A stretch of DNA of 64,000 nt, taken from NCBI RefSeq assembly GCF_000146165.2, contig NC_004347.2:1116001-1180000 (forward strand), read 5' to 3'. The stretch comes from Shewanella oneidensis MR-1 (GTDB lineage Bacteria; Pseudomonadota; Gammaproteobacteria; Enterobacterales; Shewanellaceae). Position 1 is the stretch's first letter, and each line of letters starts with the position of its first letter. This document shows positions 49,150 to 59,890 of the stretch, piece after piece. Below the pieces are notes generated by a model, which worked only from the letters and a program-made list of their open reading frames with translations, was not told where the DNA came from and ran no database searches. Made by a program: the position numbers and the translations under genes.

Positions 49150-50427
49150 TTGAGTCAAATTAATCAAGCGCAATATTTACAGCAACTTGGTCATAATGCC
49201 AAACAGGCGAGTTATGCCTTGGCCAACCTAACAGCGAGCCAAAAGGCCGATTTGCTTGACGCTATCGCCGATGCGCTGACGGAAAACACCCTGGCAATCC
49301 TCGCGGCCAATGCCAAGGATGTGGCGGCGGCTAAAGCCGAGGGCTTGAATGACGCAATGATCGATCGTCTGTTGCTGAACGAGTCACGTCTGGCGGGAAT
49401 TATCGGCGACATCAGCGATGTGGTTCGTCTTGCCGATCCCGTTGGCGAAGAGTTTGGTAGCCGCGTATTAGACAACGGCTTAAGGCTGACTCGCCGCCGC
49501 GTGCCGCTTGGGGTGATCGGGGTGATTTACGAAGCGCGCCCGAATGTGACCGTCGATATCGCCGTGCTGGCGCTAAAAACCGGTAACGCGGTAATTTTAC
49601 GTGGTGGTAAAGAAACCCTCGAATCCAACAAATTGATAAGCGAAGTGATCCGTGGCGCTATCGCGAGCCAAGGGTTACCTGTTGATGCGGTGCAGCTAAT
49701 TGATTCTTCCGATAGGGCGCTAGTGACTGGACTTCTCAAGCTCGATCAATATGTTGATATGATCGTCCCCCGTGGCGGTCAAGCCCTGCAGCGCCTTTGC
49801 GCCGAGCAAGCCACTATTCCAGTGATCTTAGGTGGTATTGGTATTTGCCATTTATATGTGGATAAAGCCGCTAATCTTGAGCGGGCTCTTGAGGTAATTG
49901 CTAACGCAAAAGTGCAACGTCCCACAGTGTGTAATGCGCTGGATACCTTGCTGGTGGATAAAACCATTGCCGCGAATTTTGTGCCGCAAATTGTCGAGTA
50001 CTTACACTGTTTAGGCGTGCGTTTTTCCGTCTGTGAACAGAGCCATGCGCTACTCGATGGGTTGGGATTTGATATTGAGCTGGCAACCGAGCAAAGCTTT
50101 GCGACCGAATGGTTATCTTTGACCTTAGGCATTAAAGTGGTGAGCGATATCGATGCGGCGATTGCCCATATTCGCCGCCATTCTAGCGGGCATTCAGAGG
50201 CGATTTTGACCGATGATATTCACGCTGCAACGCATTTTATGAATGAGGTTAATTCGGCTGCAGTGTATGTCAATGCCAGCACTCGTTTTACCGATGGCGG
50301 TCAATTTGGCCTTGGTGCCGAGGTGGCGGTCAGTACTCAAAAACTTCATGCCCGTGGCCCAATGGGGCTTGAAGCACTAACCACTTACAAGTGGCTAGCA
50401 TGGGGTGATTATACGAGTCGCGCATAG
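49150..50427 (+). CDS. proA: Gamma-glutamyl phosphate reductase ProA
   Basis: Second step of proline synthesis. 425 residues, TTG start (then SQINQAQYL) with GCGAGG upstream. Aldehyde dehydrogenase fold; the catalytic cysteine is in [13 protein letters not shown]. Operon with proB. Confidence 0.95.
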
Positions 50428-50442
50428 CGTGATTGATGTACT

Positions 50443-50471
50443 AAAAAGCCGCTGAAATAGCGGCTTTTTTT
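50443..50471 (+). terminator. Terminator of proBA
   Basis: AAAAGCCGCTGAAATAGCGGCTTTTTTT. Confidence 0.88.
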
Positions 50472-50488
50472 ATGGGTAATTTTTTATC

Positions 50489-50791
50489 TTAATGGATAAG
50501 TGGGGTATAAGTCGCAATCAACCATAAACATACAAAAGCGACTGACATCACTGTGGTGAATGTGCGAAAGGGCCTGATATATTCCAAGGTATAGAGAAAA
50601 TACTTCTCTTGCACTCTGCGGGTAAGCAATACCGAGGGGAGTAAGAAGCTGCAATAAAGCATCACCACCATGGTGGTAAAACCATTACCCCAAAAATGCT
50701 CGTAGATAAAAAGTGCGATACACACTAGCATGGCAACCCAGCTGATAGGGCTTATGCCATCTTCTTGATTCCAATGGGTTGATTTTTGCAT
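50489..50791 (-). CDS. Small membrane protein of unknown function
   Basis: 100 residues from the ATG at 50791 (MQKSTHWNQEDG; AAGGA 7 bases upstream). Three membrane segments: about 15-33, 40-56 and 76-94. No family recognised. Confidence 0.6.
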   Translation of the reverse strand: MQKSTHWNQEDGISPISWVAMLVCIALFIYEHFWGNGFTTMVVMLYCSFLLPSVLLTRRVQEKYFLYTLEYIRPFRTFTTVMSVAFVCLWLIATYTPLIH

Positions 50792-50901
50792 ATGACTGTC
50801 CTTAGTCACTCAATTTATTGCTTAATTTATAGACGGTTAATGCATGTTTTTCAATGGCTTTTGTAGATAACGTGTAAAAGAATTTTTAGGCCGAGTTTAG
50901 G

Positions 50902-51378
50902 TCATAGCGTTTTAATATCCGCAAATGAGCCGCGGCACAATTTTGCTAAGTCATTTGCCGTGAGACATATCTCAAGCCCACGGCGGCCTGCGCTGACATA
51001 GATTTTGTCAAATTGCTTAGCACTTTCATCAATGATCGTTGGCAGCAGCTTTTTTTGCGCTAATGGGCTGATACCTCCAACCAAATAGCCTGAAGACTTT
51101 TGGGCTAAATCTGCATCGGCCATCTGCAGTTTTTTCTGGCCTAAACATTTGGCAACGGCTTTTAAATTGAGTTGATGATCAACGGGGACTAGCGCGACCG
51201 CAAGGGGCGCATGGGCTTTATCGGTCGCGACCAGTAAGGTTTTAAATACCTGCGCGGGGGCGAGCCCTAACACATTGGCGGCTTCTTCGCCGTAAGCGGC
51301 GCAGTGTGGGTCGTGACTGTATTCTAAAACTTCAAAGGGAATTTTGGCTTTCTTTGCCATTTGTACGGCAGGTGTCAT
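50902..51378 (-). CDS. ybaK: Cys-tRNA(Pro)/Cys-tRNA(Cys) deacylase YbaK
   Basis: 158 residues. Hydrolyses Cys mischarged on tRNA(Pro). The YbaK/EbsC signature is present: FKTLLVATDKAHAPLAVALVP, LNLKAVAKCLGQKKLQMAD, and SGYLVGGISPLAQKKLLP with the conserved glycines. Cytoplasmic. Confidence 0.92.
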   Translation of the reverse strand: MTPAVQMAKKAKIPFEVLEYSHDPHCAAYGEEAANVLGLAPAQVFKTLLVATDKAHAPLAVALVPVDHQLNLKAVAKCLGQKKLQMADADLAQKSSGYLVGGISPLAQKKLLPTIIDESAKQFDKIYVSAGRRGLEICLTANDLAKLCRGSFADIKTL

Positions 51379-51520
51379 GCTTTACTCCTTGCGCCCCAAT
51401 TAGGTGCAATAAAAGTCTAGGGGCAATAAAAGTCCGCCATCATAGCTCTTTACTCAGTTCTAAAATGTTAGCTTGCGCTTAAAATTATCGATGCTCGCTT
51501 TTATGCTTTATGTCGGCGAC

Positions 51521-52441
51521 TCACTCCGCAAGTTTGGTATTTAGTTTGGTTTTACGTTCTAAATAACGTGGAAATAATTGCTGTAACATCATCCCCGCCA
51601 AAATAAAGCCGAGGCCAATATAGGTTGCTGTAGCGATGGTTTCTTGCAAAATCCAAGCGATAAAACCAATCGACATTACCGGCGATAAAAATACTAAGGT
51701 ACTGATATTGGCGGTGCGAGTCGCGGTTTTAAGCGCCATTAACCAGAGAACAAAGGTAATTCCCATTTCAAATAAGCCGACATACATGCCTGCCATCACG
51801 GCTTTAATACTAAAGCTAGGGAGCGCATCGGTAAGTAACAGCGTGATGGTAATAAAGGGTAAACCGATTAAAAAGCTCAACAGTAAGCTGACGACGGGAT
51901 CGCCTTGATCTTTGGTGTTCACAATCCAATATAGGCACCAGAGCAAAGTGCTAGTCAGCGCCAGCCCAATACCAAGTGGACTATCGAAGCGAAAACCGCT
52001 GACATCGCCGCCGGTGGCGATAATAAATACCCCTGAATAGGCGATAAGAGCCGCAATCATATCGCTCTTACGTAAATGCTGTTTAAGCAAAGGTGCCGCC
52101 AACAGTGGCAGTAATACCGCCCAGGTGTAATTAAGCGAGAGTGCCTGCTGCGCGGGCAAGAGTGAATAAGCTTTAAAGAGCACGACATAATAAAGAAACG
52201 GATTAATCAGCCCTGTGACCAGATAAAAAGTCGGACGGCGTAACAGTTGTACTTTAAGTAGAGGAAGTTTTTTTTGCCAAGTGAGAATTGCGCCAAGGGT
52301 GACGATAGAGGTGAGTACTGCTACAAATACCAGTTGCAGTGGACTGTAAAATCCAAGGGCAATCTTAAATGCGGTTGCCACCGTCGACCAGAGAAATACT
52401 GCAGCCATACCGTACACATACGCCAAATTAGAAGCTTTCAC
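51521..52441 (-). CDS. DMT superfamily (EamA) transporter
   Basis: 306 residues, ten membrane helices in two EamA halves. Not closely similar to the DMT gene at 13.6 kb. Substrate unknown. Monocistronic, facing away from dnaK. Confidence 0.85.
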   Translation of the reverse strand: MKASNLAYVYGMAAVFLWSTVATAFKIALGFYSPLQLVFVAVLTSIVTLGAILTWQKKLPLLKVQLLRRPTFYLVTGLINPFLYYVVLFKAYSLLPAQQALSLNYTWAVLLPLLAAPLLKQHLRKSDMIAALIAYSGVFIIATGGDVSGFRFDSPLGIGLALTSTLLWCLYWIVNTKDQGDPVVSLLLSFLIGLPFITITLLLTDALPSFSIKAVMAGMYVGLFEMGITFVLWLMALKTATRTANISTLVFLSPVMSIGFIAWILQETIATATYIGLGFILAGMMLQQLFPRYLERKTKLNTKLAE

Positions 52442-52750
52442 ACTCTTACCTTATCCGCTCAAACAGTCACTTAATGTGCGCAGATTGAATAACAGCTATT
52501 GTTGATAAGCAAGCGGATTTTGTCATTTTGAATATTTTATACACTTGGATGTGCCGGCAAGATAAATCAGAAAATTTTTTGTATAGCCCTTGTAATTAAA
52601 TTCCCTGTCCCAATATAGGTGTTAAGGCAAAGAAAGTGGCCAGCGGTGATGATAGTTAATAGGCACCGTGGACTTGAAAAAAAATGCGTCCGGCCCCATA
52701 TCTAAACCAACTTATTAATTTAGTTTGACAGAAATTTTTCGGAGGACCTC
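52442..52750. other. Intergenic region with the dnaK heat-shock promoter
   Basis: 309 bases. Apart from the sigma-32 promoter at 52673-52701 and the dnaK ribosome site (GGAGG), I see nothing. Confidence 0.5.
52673..52701 (+). promoter_or_regulatory. Sigma-32 heat-shock promoter of dnaK
   Basis: -35 CTTGAAA, 14-base spacer, -10 CCCCATAT: an almost perfect RpoH site. It lies 50 bases before the dnaK start codon. Confidence 0.9.
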
Positions 52751-54670
52751 ATGGGTAAAATTATTGGTATCGACTTAGGCACAACAAACTCTTGTGTAGC
52801 TGTCCTCGATGGTGGCAAAGCACGCGTATTAGAAAATGCTGAAGGCGATCGCACAACCCCGTCTATCATCGCTTACACAGATGATGAGACCATTGTGGGC
52901 CAACCAGCAAAACGCCAAGCTGTAACAAACCCAAATAACACATTCTTCGCGATCAAGCGTTTGATCGGTCGTCGCTTTAAAGATGACGAAGTTCAACGTG
53001 ACGTGAACATCATGCCATTCAAAATCATTGCAGCCGACAACGGTGATGCTTGGGTTGAGTCACGTGGCAACAAAATGGCTCCACCACAGGTTTCTGCTGA
53101 AATCTTGAAAAAGATGAAGAAAACGGCAGAAGACTTTTTAGGTGAAGAAGTCACAGAAGCGGTTATTACTGTTCCTGCATACTTTAACGATTCACAACGT
53201 CAAGCCACTAAAGATGCGGGTCGCATCGCGGGCCTTGAAGTGAAGCGTATTATCAACGAACCAACGGCCGCAGCACTGGCCTACGGTATCGACAAGAAGC
53301 AAGGCGACAATATCGTTGCAGTGTACGACTTAGGTGGTGGTACGTTCGATATCTCGATCATCGAAATCGACAGCAACGACGGCGACCAAACCTTCGAAGT
53401 ATTAGCGACAAACGGTGACACCCACTTAGGTGGTGAAGACTTTGACAACCGTTTAATCAACTACTTAGCTGACGAATTCAAGAAAGAGCAAGGCTTAGAT
53501 CTGCGTAAAGATCCATTAGCAATGCAACGTCTGAAAGAAGCGGCTGAAAAGGCGAAGATTGAGCTTTCAAGCACCAACCAAACTGAAGTGAACCTGCCAT
53601 ACATCACTGCCGATGCAACAGGTCCTAAGCACTTAGTGGTAAAAATCACCCGTGCTAAGTTAGAGTCACTGGTTGAAGACTTAATCATTCGTACTTTAGA
53701 GCCATTAAAAGTGGCACTGGCTGACGCTGACCTATCAGTATCAGACATTAACGAAGTGATTTTAGTGGGCGGTCAAACCCGTATGCCTAAGGTTCAAGAA
53801 GCAGTGACTAACTTCTTCGGTAAAGAACCTCGTAAAGACGTAAACCCAGACGAAGCGGTAGCCGTAGGTGCTGCGATTCAAGCGGGCGTACTGTCAGGCG
53901 ACGTGAAAGACGTTCTGCTGTTAGACGTAACACCACTGTCTCTGGGTATCGAAACCATGGGCAGCGTAATGACCAAGCTGATTGAGAAAAACACGACTAT
54001 TCCGACTAAGGCACAGCAAGTGTTCTCAACAGCCGATGACAACCAAAGTGCAGTAACTATTCACGTACTGCAAGGTGAGCGTAAGCAAGCGAGCGCGAAC
54101 AAGTCATTAGGTCAATTTAACTTAGACGGTATTGAGCCTGCACCACGTGGCATGCCACAAATTGAAGTGATGTTCGATATCGACGCTGACGGTATTCTGC
54201 ATGTTTCTGCCACCGATAAGAAAACCGGTAAGAAACAAAACATCACCATCAAAGCTTCTTCTGGCTTAAGCGAAGAAGAAGTGGCGCAAATGGTACGTGA
54301 CGCTGAAGCCCACGCTGAAGAAGACAAAAAGTTTGAAGAGCTAGTGCAATCTCGCAACCAAGCTGACGGCTTAGTTCACGCAACTAAGAAACAAGTTGAA
54401 GAGGCGGGCGATGCACTGCCAAGCGAAGACAAAGCGAAGATTGAAGCGGCAATGAGCGCGGTTGAAACTGCTGTAAAAGGCAATGACAAAGAAGCCATTG
54501 AAAAAGCGACTCAAGCGCTTATCGAAGCCTCAGCAAAGCTGATGGAAATCGCTCAGGCTAAAGCTCAAACTCAAGGCGGCGCACAAGAAGGTGCAGCTAA
54601 ACAGTCTAACGCGACTGCCGATGACGTTGTCGATGCTGAATTTGAAGAAGTGAAAGACGACAAGAAATAA
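52751..54670 (+). CDS. dnaK: Chaperone protein DnaK (Hsp70)
   Basis: 639 residues, ATPase domain with [14 protein letters not shown] and [13 protein letters not shown], substrate domain from about residue 390, and the end [19 protein letters not shown] ribosome site. Heat-shock controlled. Confidence 0.98.
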   Translation: MGKIIGIDLGTTNSCVAVLDGGKARVLENAEGDRTTPSIIAYTDDETIVGQPAKRQAVTNPNNTFFAIKRLIGRRFKDDEVQRDVNIMPFKIIAADNGDAWVESRGNKMAPPQVSAEILKKMKKTAEDFLGEEVTEAVITVPAYFNDSQRQATKDAGRIAGLEVKRIINEPTAAALAYGIDKKQGDNIVAVYDLGGGTFDISIIEIDSNDGDQTFEVLATNGDTHLGGEDFDNRLINYLADEFKKEQGLDLRKDPLAMQRLKEAAEKAKIELSSTNQTEVNLPYITADATGPKHLVVKITRAKLESLVEDLIIRTLEPLKVALADADLSVSDINEVILVGGQTRMPKVQEAVTNFFGKEPRKDVNPDEAVAVGAAIQAGVLSGDVKDVLLLDVTPLSLGIETMGSVMTKLIEKNTTIPTKAQQVFSTADDNQSAVTIHVLQGERKQASANKSLGQFNLDGIEPAPRGMPQIEVMFDIDADGILHVSATDKKTGKKQNITIKASSGLSEEEVAQMVRDAEAHAEEDKKFEELVQSRNQADGLVHATKKQVEEAGDALPSEDKAKIEAAMSAVETAVKGNDKEAIEKATQALIEASAKLMEIAQAKAQTQGGAQEGAAKQSNATADDVVDAEFEEVKDDKK

Positions 54671-54719
54671 CCATTTGTTTTCAATCAAATCAATTGATTT
54701 CAAATAGTTAATTTCTAGG

Positions 54720-54752
54720 CGGGCGTTACGGGGAAACCCTAACGCCCGTTCG
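54720..54752 (+). terminator. Hairpin between dnaK and dnaJ
   Basis: CGGGCGTTA/TAACGCCCG with GGG/CCC inside. Few U after it, so likely a partial terminator lowering dnaJ relative to dnaK. Confidence 0.6.
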
Positions 54753-54780
54753 TTCAACTTAAGCTGAGAAGCATGAGATT

Positions 54781-55917
54781 ATGTCAAAGCGAGATTATTA
54801 CGAAGTATTAGGCGTTGGCCGTGACGCCAGCGAGCGTGAAATTAAAAAAGCCTACAAGCGTTTGGCGATGAAGTTTCACCCCGATCGCAACCCTGGTGAT
54901 AAAGCTGCCGAAGCGAGCTTCAAAGAAGTTAAAGAAGCCTACGAAATCCTAACCGATGCCAACAAAAAAGCGGCCTATGACCAGTTTGGTCATGCGGGTG
55001 TGGATCCCAATCGCGGCGGCGGTGGTGGCTATGGCGGCGCGGGAGATTTCGGTGATATTTTCGGTGATGTCTTTGGCGATATTTTCGGCGGTGGACGCCG
55101 TGGCGGCGGTCAACGCCAAGCGGCCCGCGGCTCAGATTTACGTTACAACCTAGAGTTATCACTGGAAGAAGCCGTTAAAGGCCTCACCAAAGAACTGCGT
55201 ATCCCAACCTTAGCCAGCTGTGATGTATGTGACGGCAGCGGTGCGAAAAAAGGCACCTCGGCGACCACCTGTACAACCTGTCATGGTCAAGGCCAAGTGC
55301 AAATGCGCCAAGGTTTCTTTACCGTGCAACAGCCTTGTCCAACCTGTCATGGTCGCGGCAAGATCATTAAAGATCCTTGCGCTAAGTGCCATGGTGATGG
55401 TCGTGTCGAGAAGACGAAGACGCTGTCAGTTAAGATCCCAGCTGGTGTCGACACTGGTGACCGTATCCGTTTAGCAGGTGAAGGTGAAGCGGGCGAGTTT
55501 GGCGCGCCAGCGGGCGATTTATATGTTCAGGTCAGTGTACGTGAACATGCCATCTTTGTTCGCGATGGCAACAACCTCTACTGCGAAGTGCCGATTTCAT
55601 TCAGTAAAGCGGCGCTCGGCGGCGAGATTGAAGTCCCAACACTGGATGGCAAAGTCAGCCTGAAGATCCCTGCCGAAACTCAAACGGGCCGTATGTTCCG
55701 TCTGCGTGGTAAAGGGGTTAAATCGGTTCGCAGCCATGCCGTTGGCGACTTGCTCTGCAAAGTCGTGATGGAAACGCCAGTCAACCTAAACGAGCGTCAG
55801 AAAGAACTACTGCGTGAGTTTGAGGCGACCTTAACCGGCGAATCAAAGAAGCACAGCCCAAAGGCTGAAGGCTTTTTTGATGGCGTGAAGAAGTTCTTCC
55901 AAGACCTAAATAGCTAA
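54781..55917 (+). CDS. dnaJ: Chaperone protein DnaJ (Hsp40)
   Basis: 378 residues: J domain with HPD (residues about 31-35), Gly/Phe-rich region (about 75-110), four CxxCxGxG zinc repeats ([32 protein letters not shown]) and C-terminal substrate domain. 110 bases after dnaK. Confidence 0.98.
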   Translation: MSKRDYYEVLGVGRDASEREIKKAYKRLAMKFHPDRNPGDKAAEASFKEVKEAYEILTDANKKAAYDQFGHAGVDPNRGGGGGYGGAGDFGDIFGDVFGDIFGGGRRGGGQRQAARGSDLRYNLELSLEEAVKGLTKELRIPTLASCDVCDGSGAKKGTSATTCTTCHGQGQVQMRQGFFTVQQPCPTCHGRGKIIKDPCAKCHGDGRVEKTKTLSVKIPAGVDTGDRIRLAGEGEAGEFGAPAGDLYVQVSVREHAIFVRDGNNLYCEVPISFSKAALGGEIEVPTLDGKVSLKIPAETQTGRMFRLRGKGVKSVRSHAVGDLLCKVVMETPVNLNERQKELLREFEATLTGESKKHSPKAEGFFDGVKKFFQDLNS

Positions 55918-55960
55918 TTAGGTTTGGTGGCGCAGCGGTTAGCTGCGCACTAGATAAATA

Positions 55961-55996
55961 AAGCCTCGCAGTGTTTAATACTGCGGGGCTTTTTTA
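55961..55996 (+). terminator. Terminator after dnaJ
   Basis: AAGCCTCGCAG/CTGCGGGGCTT stem with six T. Confidence 0.85.
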
Positions 55997-56040
55997 TGCT
56001 TGATTGCATACTCAAATTTCAAACTCTGTCCGCTGCAATA

Positions 56041-56142
56041 AATTAAGCACTGTCATTCCAGTGACTCGCCATGAACTCATCCCTGAGGGCTCGACGACGG
56101 CATCCATGCCGTCAACGGTCACTTCCATGGCAGTGCTTAATT
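56041..56142. repeat. Dispersed palindromic repeat, best copy
   Basis: 102 bp with perfect 12-bp ends AATTAAGCACTG/CAGTGCTTAATT, inner arms CCAGTGAC/GTCACTTCC and a central GACGGCATCCATGCCGTC palindrome. Related sequences are at 2605-2699, 8639-8706 and 60940-61040. Confidence 0.75.
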
Positions 56143-56415
56143 CTTTTTAAGTCCAGCGTATACCTGATTAAAGTTATGCCAGTCCTGTTTTTTTATGTTC
56201 GACTGACGCTATCTCGGCATCTGATGATAGGCAGGATGCCTGAATGTCGTGAAGTGCATGGATGCACGAGAACGACCATGGCGAGACTCATGCAATTTGT
56301 CTATTCGCCCTGCGGCAACTCCGAGGGGCTGGTGTATTCCTTAGGATTTGGTTTTATCGGTAATTTTTAAGGCATAAAAGCTATGCCTTTTCGGTCTTTC
56401 TTGGGCTAGGTGCTA

Positions 56416-56598
56416 TCAGTAACTTTTTAACTCATAGATGTTATTTCTGACAGGCCTTTCATTCGCACAGTAATCGTTGTATGTTATTGTTTTATAAGCT
56501 GGTGCTATTTTGTCGCTTCTATATATTGTAAGGTCAAAATTTAGAATCATATTCCAATGAGCTTTCTCGGAAGCCGTTCTTACTGGCGATCTATCCAT
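56416..56598 (-). CDS. 60-residue ORF, possible gene fragment
   Basis: Begins MDRSPVRTASEKAHWN and ends NNIYELKSY. AT-rich like the neighbouring kinase gene, from which it is divergent. No clear ribosome site and no family known to me; could be a remnant. Confidence 0.25.
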   Translation of the reverse strand: MDRSPVRTASEKAHWNMILNFDLTIYRSDKIAPAYKTITYNDYCANERPVRNNIYELKSY

Positions 56599-56847
56599 GA
56601 CCTGTATTTAAGCTGTTTGAGTAAGTATCCGGAATAGGTTTTGATATAAAGAGTATTTATGAGAATGAGCTTTTAAAACTAATAATTATTGAGCAACCAT
56701 GAAAATTGAAATAAATCAGATTATTAGACGTATGGATCAAGGTTTTACACAGCCCTATATTTGCGGATGTAGTGACGGTGGGAAGTATGTTGTAAAGGGG
56801 TCTAATACCACCAAAAAACAGCTCGCCGTCGAGTTAATTTGTACTGG

Positions 56848-57657
56848 TCAACCCAAACTGGACACTTTTACTTGAGAATTCTCAAACTCTACAGGTGACA
56901 GATCGTTATTAGCAGAATGAAGTCGCTCCAAGTTGTAATATTTGATGTAAGCCGTCACATCTTGCTTCATAAACTCCCTTGTTGGTTGAGCAACTTTAAA
57001 AATCCAATCGTGTTTCAAGCTACCAAAGAATCGCTCAACAACGGCATTATCCCAACACGCACCCACATCACCCATGCTGGCTCGGATACCATAGCTCGAT
57101 AGCAGCCTACCGAATTGTTTACTGGTATATTGCGAGCCTCGGTCACTGTGAAATACCAGCCCTCGCGCTGGTTGTCGCAGGTTGTAGGCTTTTATTAATG
57201 CCTTGGATATCAAATCTGTGGTCATGCGTTTGTCTATGCGCCATCCCACAATCCGGCGTGAATATAAATCCATCACCACAGCTAAGTACATCCAGCCTTC
57301 ACCCGTCTTTAAATAGGTCACGTCACCCGCCCAGACCTGATTAGCCGATACTGGATTAAAGTTCATGTTTAACAGGTTATCAGCCACTGCATCTGAGTGT
57401 TTTCGCTGTGTCGTCACCTTGTAAGCACATCGCTGGGTTGCTTTGAGTCGAAGGCGGTGCATAATTTTACGAACGAGATAGCGACCAACCTGGTAGCCTT
57501 CCTTGCGCAATTTCTTCACCATTTCACGATTCCCTAAGCTGCCTCGACTTTGCTTAAATAGCTGTCGAACAAGGCGATAAAGCTTCAGTGTTTCAACGCT
57601 TATCACGTTTGCAGGGCGTTTATGCCAATCGTAATAGCCTGACTTACTGACACTCAT
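56848..57657 (-). CDS. IS3-family transposase OrfB (copy C)
   Basis: Same 269-residue product as in copy A, full DDE set. Frame intact. Confidence 0.93.
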   Translation of the reverse strand: MSVSKSGYYDWHKRPANVISVETLKLYRLVRQLFKQSRGSLGNREMVKKLRKEGYQVGRYLVRKIMHRLRLKATQRCAYKVTTQRKHSDAVADNLLNMNFNPVSANQVWAGDVTYLKTGEGWMYLAVVMDLYSRRIVGWRIDKRMTTDLISKALIKAYNLRQPARGLVFHSDRGSQYTSKQFGRLLSSYGIRASMGDVGACWDNAVVERFFGSLKHDWIFKVAQPTREFMKQDVTAYIKYYNLERLHSANNDLSPVEFENSQVKVSSLG

Positions 57658-57716
57658 TACTCGACATAACAGTGTTATGGGAAACAGGTGAGATTGCAGT
57701 TTGATGAAACGAAATC

Positions 57717-58007
57717 TTACTTCATTTCTCTCGCAAAGAAGGCGCTTGCCTTTTTTAGAATTTCTTTCTCCATGCGTAATTCTTTGTTTTCTCTACGCAA
57801 TCGCTTCAACTCATCACGCTCAGACTCTTCTAAGGTGATGCCTTGTTGCAGGGCTTCGTGTTTTTCCTTCCAGTTGTAAAGCAGGCTCGTGCTAACTCCA
57901 AGAGACTTTGCCGCATCGGCAACGCTATAACCTTGCTCCAGCACCATCAAGACGGCTTCATCTTTAAATGCCTGCGGATAACTCTTATGTGATTTTTTCA
58001 GACTCAT
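57717..58007 (-). CDS. IS3-family transposase OrfA (copy C)
   Basis: Same 96-residue product as in copy A. Slippery A6G heptamer at 57756-57750. Confidence 0.93.
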   Translation of the reverse strand: MSLKKSHKSYPQAFKDEAVLMVLEQGYSVADAAKSLGVSTSLLYNWKEKHEALQQGITLEESERDELKRLRRENKELRMEKEILKKASAFFAREMK

Positions 58008-58673
58008 ATAGACCTCTTAATTTATTGACCATACTGTCTCAAAATTAAGTGTCCGATGGGATTAGACCAGAACAATTTGTGCGTTTTTATGTAAAGAGTT
58101 CGGTTTACCAATACCTGATTTTGCACCTGTTAATGTTCCCAAAGAAATAATTGATAGCGGTGCTTATCCAGGGCTTGATATTGAATGGTGCTTTGGTTCA
58201 AAATTTGTCGATAACCTTACAGAATTGGTCTTTAGTCAAGTAGATAACATTGATAAAAAAACCATGCTCGATTTGTATATTTTTGATTATTGGATAACAA
58301 ACCCTGATCGAAGCCTCACTAAGTATGGGGGCAATCCCAATGCCTTTTTTGATGTTAGTCAATCTTCGCTTGTGGTATTTGATCATAATTTGGCGTTTGA
58401 TACTGACTTTTCAATAACAAATCATAAAGAACTCCATTTAGCATCCACTATTTGGAATTGTGAGCAAAAAAGAATCGATGACCAGTCGTATTATGGTGAT
58501 AGATTCGCTGAAGTAATGACTCGCTGGCAGCAAATTACGGATCAAGTTCCAGTGGAATGGTTCGATGATGAAGCTTCAAAATCTAGCTTCATTGAGAACA
58601 TCAAGGTGTTCTGGTCTAATCCCATCGGACACTTAATTTTGAGACAGTATGGTCAATAAATTAAGAGGTCTAT

Positions 58674-58964
58674 ATGAGTCTGAAAAAATCACATAAGAGT
58701 TATCCGCAGGCATTTAAAGATGAAGCCGTCTTGATGGTGCTGGAGCAAGGTTATAGCGTTGCCGATGCGGCAAAGTCTCTTGGAGTTAGCACGAGCCTGC
58801 TTTACAACTGGAAGGAAAAACACGAAGCCCTGCAACAAGGCATCACCTTAGAAGAGTCTGAGCGTGATGAGTTGAAGCGATTGCGTAGAGAAAACAAAGA
58901 ATTACGCATGGAGAAAGAAATTCTAAAAAAGGCAAGCGCCTTCTTTGCGAGAGAAATGAAGTAA
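58674..58964 (+). CDS. IS3-family transposase OrfA (copy D)
   Basis: Same 96-residue product as in copy A. Slippery heptamer at 58925-58931. Confidence 0.93.
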   Translation: MSLKKSHKSYPQAFKDEAVLMVLEQGYSVADAAKSLGVSTSLLYNWKEKHEALQQGITLEESERDELKRLRRENKELRMEKEILKKASAFFAREMK

Positions 58965-59023
58965 GATTTCGTTTCATCAAACTGCAATCTCACCTGTTTC
59001 CCATAACACTGTTATGTCGAGTA

Positions 59024-59833
59024 ATGAGTGTCAGTAAGTCAGGCTATTACGATTGGCATAAACGCCCTGCAAACGTGATAAGCGTTGAAACACTGAAGCT
59101 TTATCGCCTTGTTCGACAGCTATTTAAGCAAAGTCGAGGCAGCTTAGGGAATCGTGAAATGGTGAAGAAATTGCGCAAGGAAGGCTACCAGGTTGGTCGC
59201 TATCTCGTTCGTAAAATTATGCACCGCCTTCGACTCAAAGCAACCCAGCGATGTGCTTACAAGGTGACGACACAGCGAAAACACTCAGATGCAGTGGCTG
59301 ATAACCTGTTAAACATGAACTTTAATCCAGTATCGGCTAATCAGGTCTGGGCGGGTGACGTGACCTATTTAAAGACGGGTGAAGGCTGGATGTACTTAGC
59401 TGTGGTGATGGATTTATATTCACGCCGGATTGTGGGATGGCGCATAGACAAACGCATGACCACAGATTTGATATCCAAGGCATTAATAAAAGCCTACAAC
59501 CTGCGACAACCAGCGCGAGGGCTGGTATTTCACAGTGACCGAGGCTCGCAATATACCAGTAAACAATTCGGTAGGCTGCTATCGAGCTATGGTATCCGAG
59601 CCAGCATGGGTGATGTGGGTGCGTGTTGGGATAATGCCGTTGTTGAGCGATTCTTTGGTAGCTTGAAACACGATTGGATTTTTAAAGTTGCTCAACCAAC
59701 AAGGGAGTTTATGAAGCAAGATGTGACGGCTTACATCAAATATTACAACTTGGAGCGACTTCATTCTGCTAATAACGATCTGTCACCTGTAGAGTTTGAG
59801 AATTCTCAAGTAAAAGTGTCCAGTTTGGGTTGA
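59024..59833 (+). CDS. IS3-family transposase OrfB (copy D)
   Basis: Same 269-residue product as in copy A; frame intact. Confidence 0.93.
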   Translation: MSVSKSGYYDWHKRPANVISVETLKLYRLVRQLFKQSRGSLGNREMVKKLRKEGYQVGRYLVRKIMHRLRLKATQRCAYKVTTQRKHSDAVADNLLNMNFNPVSANQVWAGDVTYLKTGEGWMYLAVVMDLYSRRIVGWRIDKRMTTDLISKALIKAYNLRQPARGLVFHSDRGSQYTSKQFGRLLSSYGIRASMGDVGACWDNAVVERFFGSLKHDWIFKVAQPTREFMKQDVTAYIKYYNLERLHSANNDLSPVEFENSQVKVSSLG

Positions 59834-59890
59834 CCAGTACAAGGTAAGATTACTGTCTTATGAAAATACTCAGTTTTGGGAGGGGATAAA

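Larger units (their letters stand above)
55918..56698. other. Repeat-rich spacer before the second accessory block
   Basis: Contains the dnaJ terminator, the 102-bp repeat at 56041-56142, a related degenerate block at about 56222-56345 and a possible small ORF at 56416-56598 (minus). AT content rises from about 56400. Confidence 0.5.
56840..58074 (-). mobile_element. IS3-family element, copy C (in the HipA-like gene)
   Basis: 1,235 bp, opposite to the interrupted gene. Target duplication ATT (56837-56839, 58075-58077), after codon 47. Confidence 0.95.
58607..59841 (+). mobile_element. IS3-family element, copy D (in the HipA-like gene)
   Basis: 1,235 bp, same direction as the gene. Target duplication AGG (58604-58606, 59842-59844), 17 codons before the gene's stop. 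With copy C it forms an inverted pair around 532 bp. Confidence 0.95.

Noticed and set aside
56071..56370. 99-residue ORF
   Set aside because: Runs through the palindromic repeats and has no conserved features; a chance open frame.
58225..58659. 144-residue ORF between IS copies C and D
   Set aside because: It is the middle part of the HipA-like kinase, starting at an internal TTG and ending in the IS.
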